From assembly GCA_025504975.1 (NCBI GenBank), contig JANUWI010000008.1:496001-560000 (forward strand): a DNA stretch of 64,000 nucleotides, written 5' to 3'. Source of the stretch: Plenodomus lindquistii (taxonomy: Eukaryota; Ascomycota; Dothideomycetes; Pleosporales; Leptosphaeriaceae). Under the pieces are notes generated by a model. The model saw nothing but the letters and a program-made list of their open reading frames with translations, was not told where the DNA came from and did no database searches. Shown here piece after piece: positions 12,282 through 22,412 of the stretch. Every line of letters begins with the position of its first letter. Position 1 is the first letter of the stretch. Position numbers and translations under genes: made by a program.

Positions 12282-12297
12282 TCCGAGTAGGCTCGGA
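12282..12297. promoter_or_regulatory. Inverted repeat TCCGAG-N4-CTCGGA
   Basis: A perfect 6-bp inverted repeat with a 4-bp spacer (TAGG), giving CCG-N8-CGG in everted orientation. It lies just past the transporter stop codon and about 690 bp upstream of the SfnC-like gene. It could be a regulator site or part of a 3' hairpin; the two cannot be separated from sequence alone. Confidence 0.3.
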
Positions 12298-12393
12298 CCG
12301 CATACTTCTGAGTGAGACCGTGTTAAGATCTGCAACCCCACCACAGTTCCACCGTGGTTGCACCATTCACCTGCAGCTCGGCCGGAAATCCGC

Positions 12394-13322
12394 CTATTGC
12401 GTTTTCCTACTCTTTGCGAAGTACCTTGATGTGTCGCCCAACGGTAACTCTACAATGGAATCCTTCAGGAGTAACGCGAATGTCAGGTACCTATAGGTGC
12501 TTAGTCGGTCTGCACGAATCGACAGATGGGGAATTCTTACCAACCAATGAGTCCAGCTACGAAGCAAAAGGCTCCTCCGCCTTTCTTCAGCGATATTCCG
12601 GCCGCATCATTCCCATCTGCTAGCGCAAAGTACGACGCTGCGACTAGCAAGAAGCCTACTTCCACTGTGAAGAAGATGCCGATGTACACCAAGTTGGTAG
12701 GTAGCGCTGCGATCACAAAGGTCAATGCGAAGACGGTCCAAACTACGGATGGCTTAGCGACGTGCATCAGAAGATACTGTCCATACCACTTACGTATCAT
12801 GAAAAACCCCAGGGCATTGTTGTACTGCTGCGTATCATCGCCATACGCCTCAAGCACCCCAAAGGCCGGTGTCAAAATTGCCCCATATCCGGCGTAGAAG
12901 AGGCCTGGTTATATGAGCTTTCGTCTTCGATCCCAACAATCTGAACCTACCGAAAGCGCTGAACGTAACATATGCGAAGCTGTTCCCCACGGAGAGCTCC
13001 CACTGAGCTGTCACGACCAGACCAAAAGCAGCTGCGAAGAAGAAGTTCGCAACGAACACATTGGTTGTTGTCACGCCTCTCCATTCCATCAAACTGAGCG
13101 ATAGCGTCGTTAGTGTTGTTGCGAACACTCCGATCGCAAGCGCTGTCTATGGACGTCAGTATGTCGCTATGAAGCGTACTCGCTCGAACTTACTGCTGCA
13201 CCCAGAGTCTTTGGAGCTACTGGCGGCGCGGTCGCGTCACCCTCATGCGTAGGTTGCTTTTCCACATCGATGTGGCCGGCATGTGTCTTCTGAATAGAGT
13301 CAGTCGTAGATGGAGTCGACAT
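12394..13322 (-). CDS. GPR1/FUN34/YaaH-family membrane transporter
   Basis: Five exons: 13322-13194, 13146-12951, 12904-12794, 12742-12541 and 12490-12394, giving 244 aa. Introns are 47, 46, 51 and 50 nt; the 51-nt one has no stop and is in phase with the flanks, so it is easily mistaken for coding. After a hydrophilic N-terminus there are six hydrophobic segments. Family landmarks are AYVTFSAFGLFYAGYGAILTP, NNALGFFMILW (across the 51-nt intron) and a final helix followed by ELPLGDTSRYFAKSRK. The family includes acetate and ammonium carriers. The N-terminal signature NPAPLG of the family is not kept; the equivalent position reads APKTLGAA. The gene is transcribed divergently from the SfnG homologue, so uptake or export of a small anion linked to sulfone metabolism is plausible but unproven. 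Confidence 0.88.
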
Positions 13323-13873
13323 TTTGGCGACGAGTGATATGTGGACGAAAGTACAGAGCCAAACTACTCAACTCCTATACCATCCTTCAAATCCTCCGTG
13401 ACAACCACAACCCCAGTACTTTCCATGTTGCGTTCATTAGACAACACATGGCGTGCTCCGTTCGACATTGTCACCGAAACTTGTCCATCCGGCTTGTCAG
13501 TCTGCACCGGCACAAATTTGAGGCTACAAATTCACCGACAGTATTGGCGCTTACTTGATGTGCGGTAGGTCGACAGGGTGGAAATTCTAGCCTCAGAACT
13601 TCGTGTAAATTACGCGCAGATCACCACACCTTGACTACGCTGATGTGGGGGTGCAGGATGCATGACCCCGCATATTCGCAATCCTCCATGTCAAAGCACG
13701 ACATGCGCGCGATGATGGTCCGCGGTCCTGTTGACCGACTCCGACTGTTGGCACCCCAACGAATGACCGAGACTATGTTGGAGCTCAATCTTTTGCTGAA
13801 TTCTTGCAGCAAGAATCAAGAATCATCATCACTCGCTGAACATTTGTGGCCTCAGAATTAAAGTCCATAGACA
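13323..13873. promoter_or_regulatory. Putative bidirectional promoter between transporter and SfnG genes
   Basis: The 551 bp between two divergent start codons must hold both promoters. It contains a CCGCGG element at 13720-13725 (abutting CCG and CGG triplets) and further single CGG triplets. Shared control is inferred from the head-to-head layout. Confidence 0.45.
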
Positions 13874-15258
13874 ATGACTAAACCAAACACCCGCAAACGC
13901 GTTCCATCGCAGACCAATGGCCAGCATGCGGAAGTCAATGGAAAGCCGAAAGTAGACATCGTGTCAGATGAAACTCTGTCGCGCAAAAAACAACGCATCG
14001 AGGAAACGACAACAGAAACATCTCCAATTGACACATTCACGCCAACTAAACCCCTCGAGATTAATGAGGATCCTGATCGCCTCCTTTTCGCGTAAGTTTT
14101 CCAAGAAAGCCCAATTGCTTGGATGTCTTTAACCTTGAAAACAGATACTGGGTCCCCAATGTCTCTGGCGGTCTTGTAATTTCTAAGATCCCTCAAAAGA
14201 CTAGCTGGGACCTGCCCTCTAACGTGCGCTATGCCAAAACTGCAGAAGATCACGGTTTCGAATACGCCCTCACCCAAATCCGCTTCACATCCGGCTACGG
14301 CGCGGCAAACCAACATGAAAGCGTCTCCTTCTCCCAAGCCATCCTCCACAACACCGAGCGTCTCAAAGTCATCGCTGCCATCCTACCAGGGCCCTGGAAC
14401 CCGACCGTCGTCGCAAAGCAAATCGCCAGCATCGACAACTACACCAACGGCCGCATCGCCGTGAACATTGTGTCCGGCTGGTTCAAAGGCGAATTCACCA
14501 GCATCGGACAGTGGTGGCTCGAGCACTCTGAGCGCTACCGCCGCTCCAACGAGTTCATCCGCGCACTGAAGGGGATCTGGACAGCGGGTCCAGAAGGCTT
14601 CACCTTCGGCGGCGACTTCTACCAATACCGAAACTACAACCTCGCGCCTAAACCGCTGCAAAAGCCCGGTCCGGAGATCTTCCAAGGCGGCAACAGCGAC
14701 GACGCACGAGTCAACGGCGCAGAAGTCAGCGACTGGTACTTCATGAACGGCAATGACCTCGATGGTTTCCGCGACCAAATCGCCGATGTCAAGGAACGCG
14801 CGCGGAAAGTCGGGAGAGAAAATGAAGTACGATTTGCAGTCAACGGATTCGTGATTCTGCGCGACACGGAAGAAGAAGCAATTCGTGTGCTGCAGGAGAT
14901 CCAGGGCAAAGCCGATGTCGAAGCCGTCTCTGCGTTTCGCGACTCGGTGCAACAAGCTGGTGCCAGCACAGGCAATAAGAAGGGCATGTGGGCGGATAGC
15001 AAGTTTGAAGATTTAGTGCAGTATAATGATGGGTTTAAGACCAAGTTGATTGGGACTAAGGAGCAGATTGCGGATAGGATTTTGCTACTGAAGAGTTTGG
15101 GGGTGGGACTTGTACTAACGGCTTTCTTGCATTATGAGGAGGAGATTGAGAGGTTTGGCAAGGAGGTTTTGCCGCTTGTGAGGAAGTTGGAGGGGGAGGG
15201 GAGGGGGAAGGTCGCGGAGGAGGAGATTGAGAGGACGGGGCATATCTACAAGAAGTGA
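13874..15258 (+). CDS. sfnG-like: SfnG-like FMNH2-dependent dimethyl sulfone monooxygenase
   Basis: Exons 13874-14091 and 14145-15258. The 53-nt intron (GTAAGT donor, AACAG acceptor) splits the Ala codon of LLFAYWVPN; the product is 443 aa. From residue about 72 the match to bacterial SfnG is close: FAYWVPNVSGGLVISKI, AEDHGFEYALTQIRF, then GRIAVNIVSGWFKGEF, the flavin/phosphate-loop region of this luciferase-like (LLM) class. Later come PEIFQGGNSDDAR and SDWYFMNGND. SfnG oxidises dimethyl sulfone to methanesulfinate and formaldehyde using reduced FMN supplied by a separate reductase. The N-terminal 70 residues are extra compared with bacterial SfnG and include basic clusters (TRKRVPS, SRKKQR). 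The C-terminus YKK is not a PTS1. The enzyme family is firm; physiological substrate and location are inferred. Confidence 0.92.
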
Positions 15259-16109
15259 GAGGGATATTGCTCGGAGGTTTGAGTGTGGGATGAATGGTAT
15301 ATTGAAAAGAAAAGCTGATGTGGGTCATAGTAGGGAGTCATTGCAGCCTGCGAAGGATAGCTACCGCATGCCACTGCAGCACCTATGTAGTTCGCTGTCT
15401 AATCCAGAATGCTTAGCCGCATCTTCCCGCGGCGGAGTTCTGAACATCCGCGAGTTCACCCTGTATCGTGTAATTGCTAGCCTGGGGTGGGCGAATTGGA
15501 AAGACTGTCAGATCGCAAATCCTCAGTACGAGTCGGAAGCTGTCGCCCGCTACACTAGCGTACCTGGTGAAAGTACATTAGCTCTCTTGAGATAGCTGTC
15601 ATTCTCTGCCTTTGCTAGAGCTTCTCTGAGAGAGCAAGTCACAGGGCGTATATGGCGTTCCGAGGTTGAGGAACGATCCAACGTTAGACCCCGCTGAGCG
15701 ACTCCAGGATCGTGATTGGTGCGCAGTGCGACTGCGGAGACCTTATCGCCCCCTACTTATCAACGACTCAACGTCGTTGCAGCACGAAATGAAGCCGACA
15801 TTAATTCCGGTGGGACTGTGAAGACAACGGCGTAGACTTCAGGCTTTGTTTCCACAAACCATACACAATGCGCCAAGAACCGGTACGGCTCTCTGCGGTT
15901 GACGAATGCGTTCAGTTTAGCACTCCACCCGCATCTGGAATCCGGTAGCCTTGTGCCATCGTGCCCCCACTCATCGACCTCATCGTCGGGACTTACTGTT
16001 ACGACAACGTCTGTATCAGGAACTTTTGATTGACATACTTGACCCACATCATTCCGCGGAGGTGCAGTCTCACATCCAATTTCGTCAGTCCCCACGGCAG
16101 TAGTCAGAC
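15259..16109. promoter_or_regulatory. Intergenic, promoter region of the second Zn2Cys6 gene
   Basis: About 850 bp between the SfnG stop and the start of the same-strand regulator gene. One open frame on the opposite strand (15760-16320) overlaps the regulator exons and has no family likeness, so it was not accepted. Confidence 0.4.
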
Positions 16110-18657
16110 ATGCCTCGACCAAAGAAGCCTGGTGTTGAGCCAAAGAGAAGGTCGCGGAACGGGTGCTGGTGAGTACATGTGACCGGAAGTCATATACGTC
16201 GCTAATCATTGATTTAGGCCTTGCAAGGCTCGGAAAGTCAAATGGTAGGCTCCAGGAACTCATTATGGTCCTCACCAGTAAATAACTGCTTTGCAGTGGA
16301 GAAGAGAAGCCGCACTGCACAAATTGTGAACGCCAAGGCGAATCATGCGACTATAGCATCAGACTGAACTGGGGAGGACGGCCAAAGAAAGAGAAGGTTG
16401 GCACAGGTTCCGATGCTTCCAGCTCAGGTAGCCCGTACCAGATGACATTCTCATTTGAGGACGACGTTCCGCCGTTGTCCCAATCACTACATGGAAAATC
16501 AACACGGCCACAGCATGCGCGAACACATTCAAACAGGTCAAATCCAACTTCAGCACATTTCATGATTGACCCTGCCATAATGCAGATGAGCCAGGCCGGC
16601 GTACCTCCGTCTTCGAGCAGTGCAGAACTCCCGGACCAGAGGTCGTATTCGCAAGGAAGTAGCAGCATACCTACTTCATCTCCATATACCCCTTACCAGT
16701 TTTCAAATAACTTTGACTTTGCCTCGACTTCGCCTTCTGGCTTCGAACCATATGACCTAAATAGTGCTGGATTCAGTCCCATAAACGCGAATATGCCTCC
16801 ACCAAGAGTCTCAACAGAACCTATGCTCAAACGTTACAAGCTTAGTCTCTCTGCTGAATCTCCCTCGACAACCGTGTCAGATGCGTCCTCGCCAAATACA
16901 GGTCCGCCAACACCCTACAACTCATATTTGGCCATGCCTCTGACTCCCACCTCCCCAGTCTGCTCTGATGAGGCCGCTTCAAGAGCTGCGCAGCGGCAAC
17001 AGAACTCCGCATATACGCCTCCTGATATTCGTCGGGTATCAGTGCAATCCTTGATCAACGGAAAATCAGATGGAAGTCTCCAAGAGCAAGATGCTGATCC
17101 TGTACCTGAACGTCAATATCCAGTTGCCGACGAAGCCTTTACAACACATGGCTATGATCGTGGGCTACCAGACTACGATACTCCAAATAACGATGATTTC
17201 GCTGCGATAGCCATCTTCAGTCCACCAAGCGACACCATAGATGTCGACGACGAGACTACATATGGAAGCGCAGAATCTCAGCTCAAACACGTTGCTTTCG
17301 AAAGCGGAGGCTACTACGCAAAGCCAGTGCCCATCCGAATATCCAAAGCTCTAGGAACGCTACCGCCCTTACTCATGGAGAATCCCATGAACCTCCTCTA
17401 TTTCCACCACTTCCTCAACCACACGGCTCGCATTCTAGTTCCCCATGACTGCGAAAAGAATCCATTCCGCCAGATCTTACCAGAAAGTGAGTTTATGCCT
17501 GAAACTCCGAGACAGCTGAGACATTAACATAAACAGTGGCCGTCCGCGACGAAAACATCATGAACCTCCTCCTCGCCTACAGCGCTGCCCACCGCGCGCG
17601 TATGCTCCACCACCGCGAACCCGCCAACCGCATCGCCGTCTGGGTCCAAGACGTCTTCCCCAAACTCCGCTCCACCCTCCTCTCCAACCCAAACGACATA
17701 TCCGACAACACGCTCGCCGTAGTAATCATGATGGCCAGCCTCGAGATAATCTGCTCCGGCACCTTCGAAGTCCCAATAACATGGCAAAACCACCTAACCA
17801 TGGCGCGCCAGATGATCACGGCACGCGGCGGGCCCGGTGGCATGGGCCGCCACGACCGCGTCGCATACTTCCTCTCGCGGTGGTTCGCATACCTCGATGT
17901 CGTAGGCTCACTCAGCGGAAACAAAAACGACATGATGCTCGGGTCAACCTACTGGTCGAGCTCCAACGCCTCTGCCGACGAAGACTTTGAAATAGACTGC
18001 TTGCTCGGCTTTACAACGCATTGTGTCGGCAGTCTGGCGCGCATTTCTGAACTCGCAAAACTGTGCGAGGCGCAGCGCATCGATGAGGCGGGGAATTTGA
18101 GACAAGGTTGGACGCCCGAGCCGCAGATTGTGCAGGAGGCGGTTAAGATACGGAGAGCGCTGGAGGAAGGACTGCATGATCGGAATATCCGCAAGGGGTG
18201 TAATCATCGGTCGAGCGCGTCGAGTGAGTCCGAGGGCGCGTGGGATGCGACGGAGATTTACGCAACGAATGAGTTGTTCCATTGGGCTGGGCTGATTCAC
18301 TTGTACCGCCGTGTGCTGGGGAAACCGAGCATGGATGTGGAGGTTCAACATGCGGTTCGGGAGATTGTGGGACTGTTGTATAAGATTCGAAGGGGTAGTA
18401 CTGCGGAGGCGAATCTCATTTTTCCAATGTTTGCGGCCGGGTGTGATGCCCTGGATGAGGGGCAGAGGGAGAAGATTATGGATCGGTTGAGGAGTGTGGA
18501 GGGGTTTGGGCTGACGCATGTGAGTTTTTTCCAAGGGAGATTTGGATGGATTGGACTGACTGTGGTATAGGTGCCTAAGATCAGCATACTCATGAAGCGC
18601 GTATGGGACACGGGTAAGCCGTGGGAATCGCTTGTTTCTGGCGAGTTCTTTGGCTGA
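16110..18657 (+). CDS. Zn2Cys6 transcription factor with fungal-specific regulatory domain
   Basis: Five exons: 16110-16168, 16218-16244, 16297-17486, 17537-18519 and 18571-18657, giving 781 aa. Introns are 49, 52, 50 and 51 nt and all joins keep frame. The zinc cluster uses Cys 19, 22, 29, 36, 39 and 46 (2-6-6-2-6). It is interrupted by the first two introns, the second within the Cys29 codon. It is followed by DYSIRLNWGGRPKKEK, typical of one large group of fungal C6 factors. A Ser/Pro-rich linker leads to the C-terminal regulatory domain (from about NPFRQILPEMAVRDENIMNL), ending with KPWESLVSGEFFG, the usual end of this subfamily. The gene lies directly downstream of the SfnG homologue on the same strand, so it is the best candidate for a local pathway regulator; that link is inferred from position. 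Confidence 0.92.
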
Positions 18658-19279
18658 ACCACCACTTGGAGGGAGGATGAATGCCGACTCACTTGACGTG
18701 CTTTTGTTGGCATATCAGATCACAGCATCTGTCTTGGCGTTCTGCGACATGTCGTCGTTTGTAATATTGGTCTGGAGTTACGTTGGGCTAAGCGATATGA
18801 TATACGACCATCACGGAGACATAGGAGCGGTCCCTATACACGGATAAGAAGGAATTATACCGGAGTGGACATGAAGTGCCACTTACTTGTCGCCAGCACA
18901 GGAACTGCAGGGAGCTTGTACGATTACATAGATTGCAGATTGAGATCTGTTTTTCCCAACAGTCGCTACGACGTTCGACAGACCAACAGCCAGCACACAT
19001 ACACAGCTGTTCTGCCGCAGAATCGATACTCAATTGTCCATATTCTGCACCGAAGTACTAGTGATGCTTCTGAATCCACCTCGTTCTTGTTCCTCTCTAT
19101 TGTACAACCCTCCAATACCAATTCATGCATGTGATACACATCCCTCATACCCTCCACCCCAGCCCAAGGCGCGTGCTTGTGCCCTTCAGAAGGCGGATTG
19201 TATATAAACATCCTTGCGGACGAAAATGAATACCAACCCCCAACCTCCCTCCCCCTCTCCCCTCAAACCCTTACCCCAA
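18658..19279. other. Intergenic between convergent genes, nothing recognised
   Basis: 3' flanks of the regulator and of the convergent bL34m gene. No coding signal, RNA gene or repeat was found. Confidence 0.55.
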
Positions 19280-19774
19280 CTAATGACTAATATTCCACCT
19301 CCCCTTCTTCAACCTCCTCATAATCATCTTCCGCCCCTTCTTCGTGCGTATGCGGCTCAAAAACCCATGTCGCCGCTTCCTCACAATATGGCTTGGATTA
19401 TACGTGTCACGCGGTCCGCAGCGAATCTGTGTGTTGCCCAGACCAGGATGCGAGGAGATTTTTCCGGCGAGGTCGGGGGTTTCGCTGCTGGGGAGGGTGG
19501 TGGGCGTGGGTGTGCCGGGGGAGGGGAGGGTGTGTCTTGCGGGGAGGGTTGGGCGGCGGGGGGTGAAGGCCGAGAAGGCGCGGGTTGAGGGGGGGATGCT
19601 GGGGGTGTGTTAGTGGTGTATGTAGTAAAGTGTAGTATAGTGGAAGTGGGGGAGGAAAGAGGGTGGGAAGTACCGTTGTGATAGTTGTGCTGTGTGTGTG
19701 GATGTTGGTCTGAGGAGGGATGTTGCGCTGCGTGACGGACGGGCGACAAGGCGCAGGCATTGAAAGGCGTTCAT
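19280..19774 (-). CDS. Mitochondrial large-subunit ribosomal protein bL34m
   Basis: Exons 19774-19674 and 19598-19280. The 75-nt intron (GTACTT donor, ACTAAC branch, CCCCAG acceptor) splits an Arg codon; the product is 139 aa. The N-terminus is a mitochondrial presequence (MNAFQCLRLVARPSRS, Arg/Ser rich). A Pro/Thr-rich linker follows. The last 40 residues are the universal L34 signature: TYNPSHIVRKRRHGFLSRIR, then TKKGRKMIMRRLKKGRW. The protein belongs to the mitoribosomal large subunit. It is easy to miss because longer shadow frames exist on both strands and the diagnostic part is short. The head-to-head gap to the next gene is about 310 bp. Confidence 0.9.
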
Positions 19775-20082
19775 GTTGTCCCAATTCCGTGAATCTTCTC
19801 CTCCGCAACCTCTGACGTCGCGATAAGCGCCTGTGGTGTTGATGTTGCTGCAATTCCCCGTCGTCTCACTTTCCGTCCGCAAGACACAAGTCAACTCGGG
19901 CAAGACAAGCTAGCGAATTCGACATGGCCCGTGCGCAAAAAGTTCTGGCGCAATCGCATCGCATCGCATCTTTCGCATTGCGCTCCACCAGCACCCTCAC
20001 CTCCACACTCCTACAAATCACCCACAAATCTACACAACCCGTTATCGCATTCGCGCAAGCCCCCAGCACAAAACAATCCACA

Positions 20083-20691
20083 ATGTCACTTGAGGCCCCC
20101 CCACCCAGCCGACCCATCTCCAGCGTCCCAATCTCCCAATCCACCGCCTCGCGCATACTAGACGCCTACCTCTCAAACTCAGAAGCACACGCACATCTCC
20201 ACCCAGACGCCCTCATTACACCAACCGGCGTGACATTCTCCTCGCACGGCGGGCCAATGGGCGGCGTCGTAATGCACAATTTGCGTCGCGTAGCAGCTGG
20301 GTTGAGGGGAGAGTACTTGGAGCCTGAGAAGACGCCTGAGCCGGAGGGCGAGGAGGGGATCGCGGGTGCAGAGGTTGGTGGAAAGGGTGGTGCGGGTGTT
20401 AAGGGTGTGAATAAGAAGACGAGGAAGGGCGGGGAGGAGGGGTGGCTGGATGCGGAGGTTGCGGCGGAGCAGGGGGATGGGTTGGTTACGGGCGATGTGG
20501 GGGATAGGACAAATGGGGTTGTTGATGGGGGGGAGGAGCCGGAGGTGCAGGTTACGGGGGAGAAGAGGAAGGCTGCTGGGGAGAGTGGGGATGGCAAGAT
20601 GAGTAAGGAGGCGAGGAAGAAGGCGAAGAAGGAGAGGGATTTGCAGAGGAAGAGGGACAAGGAGGCGCAGAAGGCGGCGAAGGAGGATTAG
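20083..20691 (+). CDS. Basic nucleolar-type protein, possibly RNA polymerase I subunit Rpa14/Ker1-like
   Basis: A single exon of 202 aa from ATG 20083, in the good context CACAATGTC. An in-frame ATG at 19924 would add 53 residues rich in Ser/Thr/Arg that look like translated leader or, less likely, a targeting peptide. The N-terminal 70 residues are structured (ISQSTASRILDAYLSNSEAH, then a VTFSSHGGP stretch and NLRRVAAGLRGEYLEP). A long low-complexity Gly/Glu/Lys region follows. The end is strongly basic and helical (MSKEARKKAKKERDLQRK). This layout resembles fungal Rpa14/Ker1-like subunits of RNA polymerase I, but I cannot confirm that from memory. Nuclear location is likely from composition. 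Confidence 0.7.
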   Translation: MSLEAPPPSRPISSVPISQSTASRILDAYLSNSEAHAHLHPDALITPTGVTFSSHGGPMGGVVMHNLRRVAAGLRGEYLEPEKTPEPEGEEGIAGAEVGGKGGAGVKGVNKKTRKGGEEGWLDAEVAAEQGDGLVTGDVGDRTNGVVDGGEEPEVQVTGEKRKAAGESGDGKMSKEARKKAKKERDLQRKRDKEAQKAAKED

Positions 20692-20857
20692 TCCTGGGAC
20701 TGAGTGAGGGAGATTTCAAGATACCATGGTGTTGGAGCATTGCATTGGATTGGAGTACGGCGTTTACTTGGGGCATTGAAAGGATTTGGTGCTATTCAAG
20801 AAGCAAGATTTTGGATCTCAAAAGATGAGAGATGATACGCCGACCACTGCCATGCGC

Positions 20858-22412
20858 CTACAACTCGCGATCCGCAGCCTTGATGGGCTTATCCTCGTCC
20901 GCCGCCTTCTCTTCCACAACCTTCCTGTCGCCCACCCAGCTCATGGCCTTCAAGCGCTCTGTCAGGATCGGGTGCGAGTGGTGGAAGCTCGAGTATAGCC
21001 AGTCGGCATCCATGCTCGACAAGTTCTGGATTTGAAGCTTGAGCAGCGACGAGCCGAGCTCGTTGGTGTATCCTAGCTTGACGGCGAAAGCATCTACAAC
21101 AATGTTAGCTGTGGCCAAAAGTCGGCAGAATTGGAAGACGTACCAGCTTCATACTCCATCTTGCGGGTCCACATGTTCATCAGGAGCTTCAGGATGGAGT
21201 CCGTGGGCGACAGAATCTCGTTGAACAGCATAAATCCAACGATTGTGGGCTGCTCGCGGTGAAAGCCAAAGTCGGCGTACAACGAGTTGTTGTTGACGAA
21301 GACGGAGAACAGGGCAAACAGGTAGAACAGATGCGCCTGTCCAATGAAGAGAAGTCTCGACGTGTGGTTCATCTGCCAGTGACCAAGTTCGTGTGCCAGA
21401 ACAGCCTCGACCTCCTTTTCCGTGCTCTTCTCAAGCAGTGTGTCGTAGATGACAATCTTCTTCTTGCCGATCCAGGGGAGTCCCGTGAAGTATGCGTTGC
21501 TGTGTGCGCTGCGCTTGCTGCCGTCGATGACCTGGAGTTCAGAGAGCGGGAATTCGAGCTTGGAAGCAAGAGCCTCGACGTCGTCCTTGAGTTTGCCAGG
21601 CTTGAGGGGCTCGAGCTTGTTGAACATGGGTACAATGAGGATCGGGTAGATAGTCATAGCCGAGATCTGAACAACCAGCATGAACACCCAGAGATAGTAG
21701 AAGAAACCCTGACCGGTGCGCTTGATAATGGACAAGAAGGCACTGCCAAGTGGGATACCGAAGGCAAGGCCGAGAGCTTGGCCCTTGATCATGTCCGTGA
21801 CCCAGAGCTTCATGGTTGTCTTGTTGAAGCCAAACTTCTCCTCGAGCACAAAGGTGTGGTAGTATGAGAATCCAAGACCGGCGAAGAGGTCAATCCATCC
21901 GAGCATGTACATGAATAGCAGCGACTGCGATATCTCGCCCGAGAAGCGCACAGGCGCAAAGCGAGCGATGACGGAACCGGCGACGCCCCATACGATGGGA
22001 TAGAGGTTGAAGTAGATGGTAGCAATGTGTTTGACCTGGTTGAAGATTCCGGAGATGAAGCTGAACTTTGCCTTTGCGCGGCCATATTTCTGTTGCCATG
22101 TAAGCACCGCTGTCCGTGCGGGGTTTGAGGGGAACAAAGAGGAAGACAAACCTGGGATTTGTCGAATGTTTCTTGATCAATTTCCTTATTGAGGGCCTTG
22201 GGGACGGTGGTACGTTGGAGGACACGGTATTGGCGGAAGAGAAGCCAGTTCTCGAGGGCGAACTCCGCAAGAGAGAAGCCGACTACGAAGCGCTTCCATG
22301 GAAAGAGTGGCCGATCCAAGAAGCGCGCAAGGCGCTGTGAGGTGTTAGCCGTGCTTTCCTATATTGTCCTTCCCCGCGCATGGGGTCTTACCTGCAATAA
22401 GGCCTGAATCAT
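20858..22412 (-). CDS. STE24: CAAX prenyl protease Ste24 (M48A zinc metalloprotease)
   Basis: Exons 22412-22392, 22334-22152, 22089-21144 and 21093-20858 give 461 aa, close to the usual length of about 450. The first exon encodes only MIQALLQ. The junctions restore FLDRPLFPWKRF and MEYEADAFAVKLGYTNE. The zinc motif HELGHW sits near residue 300 and the third ligand Glu is in the EYEAD segment. The family element SKRSAHSNAYFTGLPWIGKK precedes the zinc site. There are several membrane spans on both sides. Ste24 is an ER/nuclear-membrane protease that removes the last three residues of prenylated CAAX proteins and processes a-factor-type pheromones. Intron 2 has a GTTTGT donor, less usual than its neighbours. 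A conserved housekeeping gene. Confidence 0.96.

Larger units (their letters stand above)
11595..12393. promoter_or_regulatory. Upstream region of the SfnC-like gene with CGG inverted repeats
   Basis: About 800 bp between the start of the monooxygenase gene and the stop of the transporter gene. No coding signal was found. It contains a 14-bp perfect palindrome and a second inverted repeat, listed separately, both carrying CGG/CCG half sites of the kind bound by Zn2Cys6 factors. Confidence 0.5.

Noticed and set aside
15760..16320. 186-aa minus-strand open frame
   Set aside because: It overlaps the zinc-cluster exons of the regulator on the other strand and has no family likeness.
19214..19613. 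Plus-strand Pro/Gly-rich open frames
   Set aside because: Shadows of the minus-strand bL34m gene; low-complexity products.
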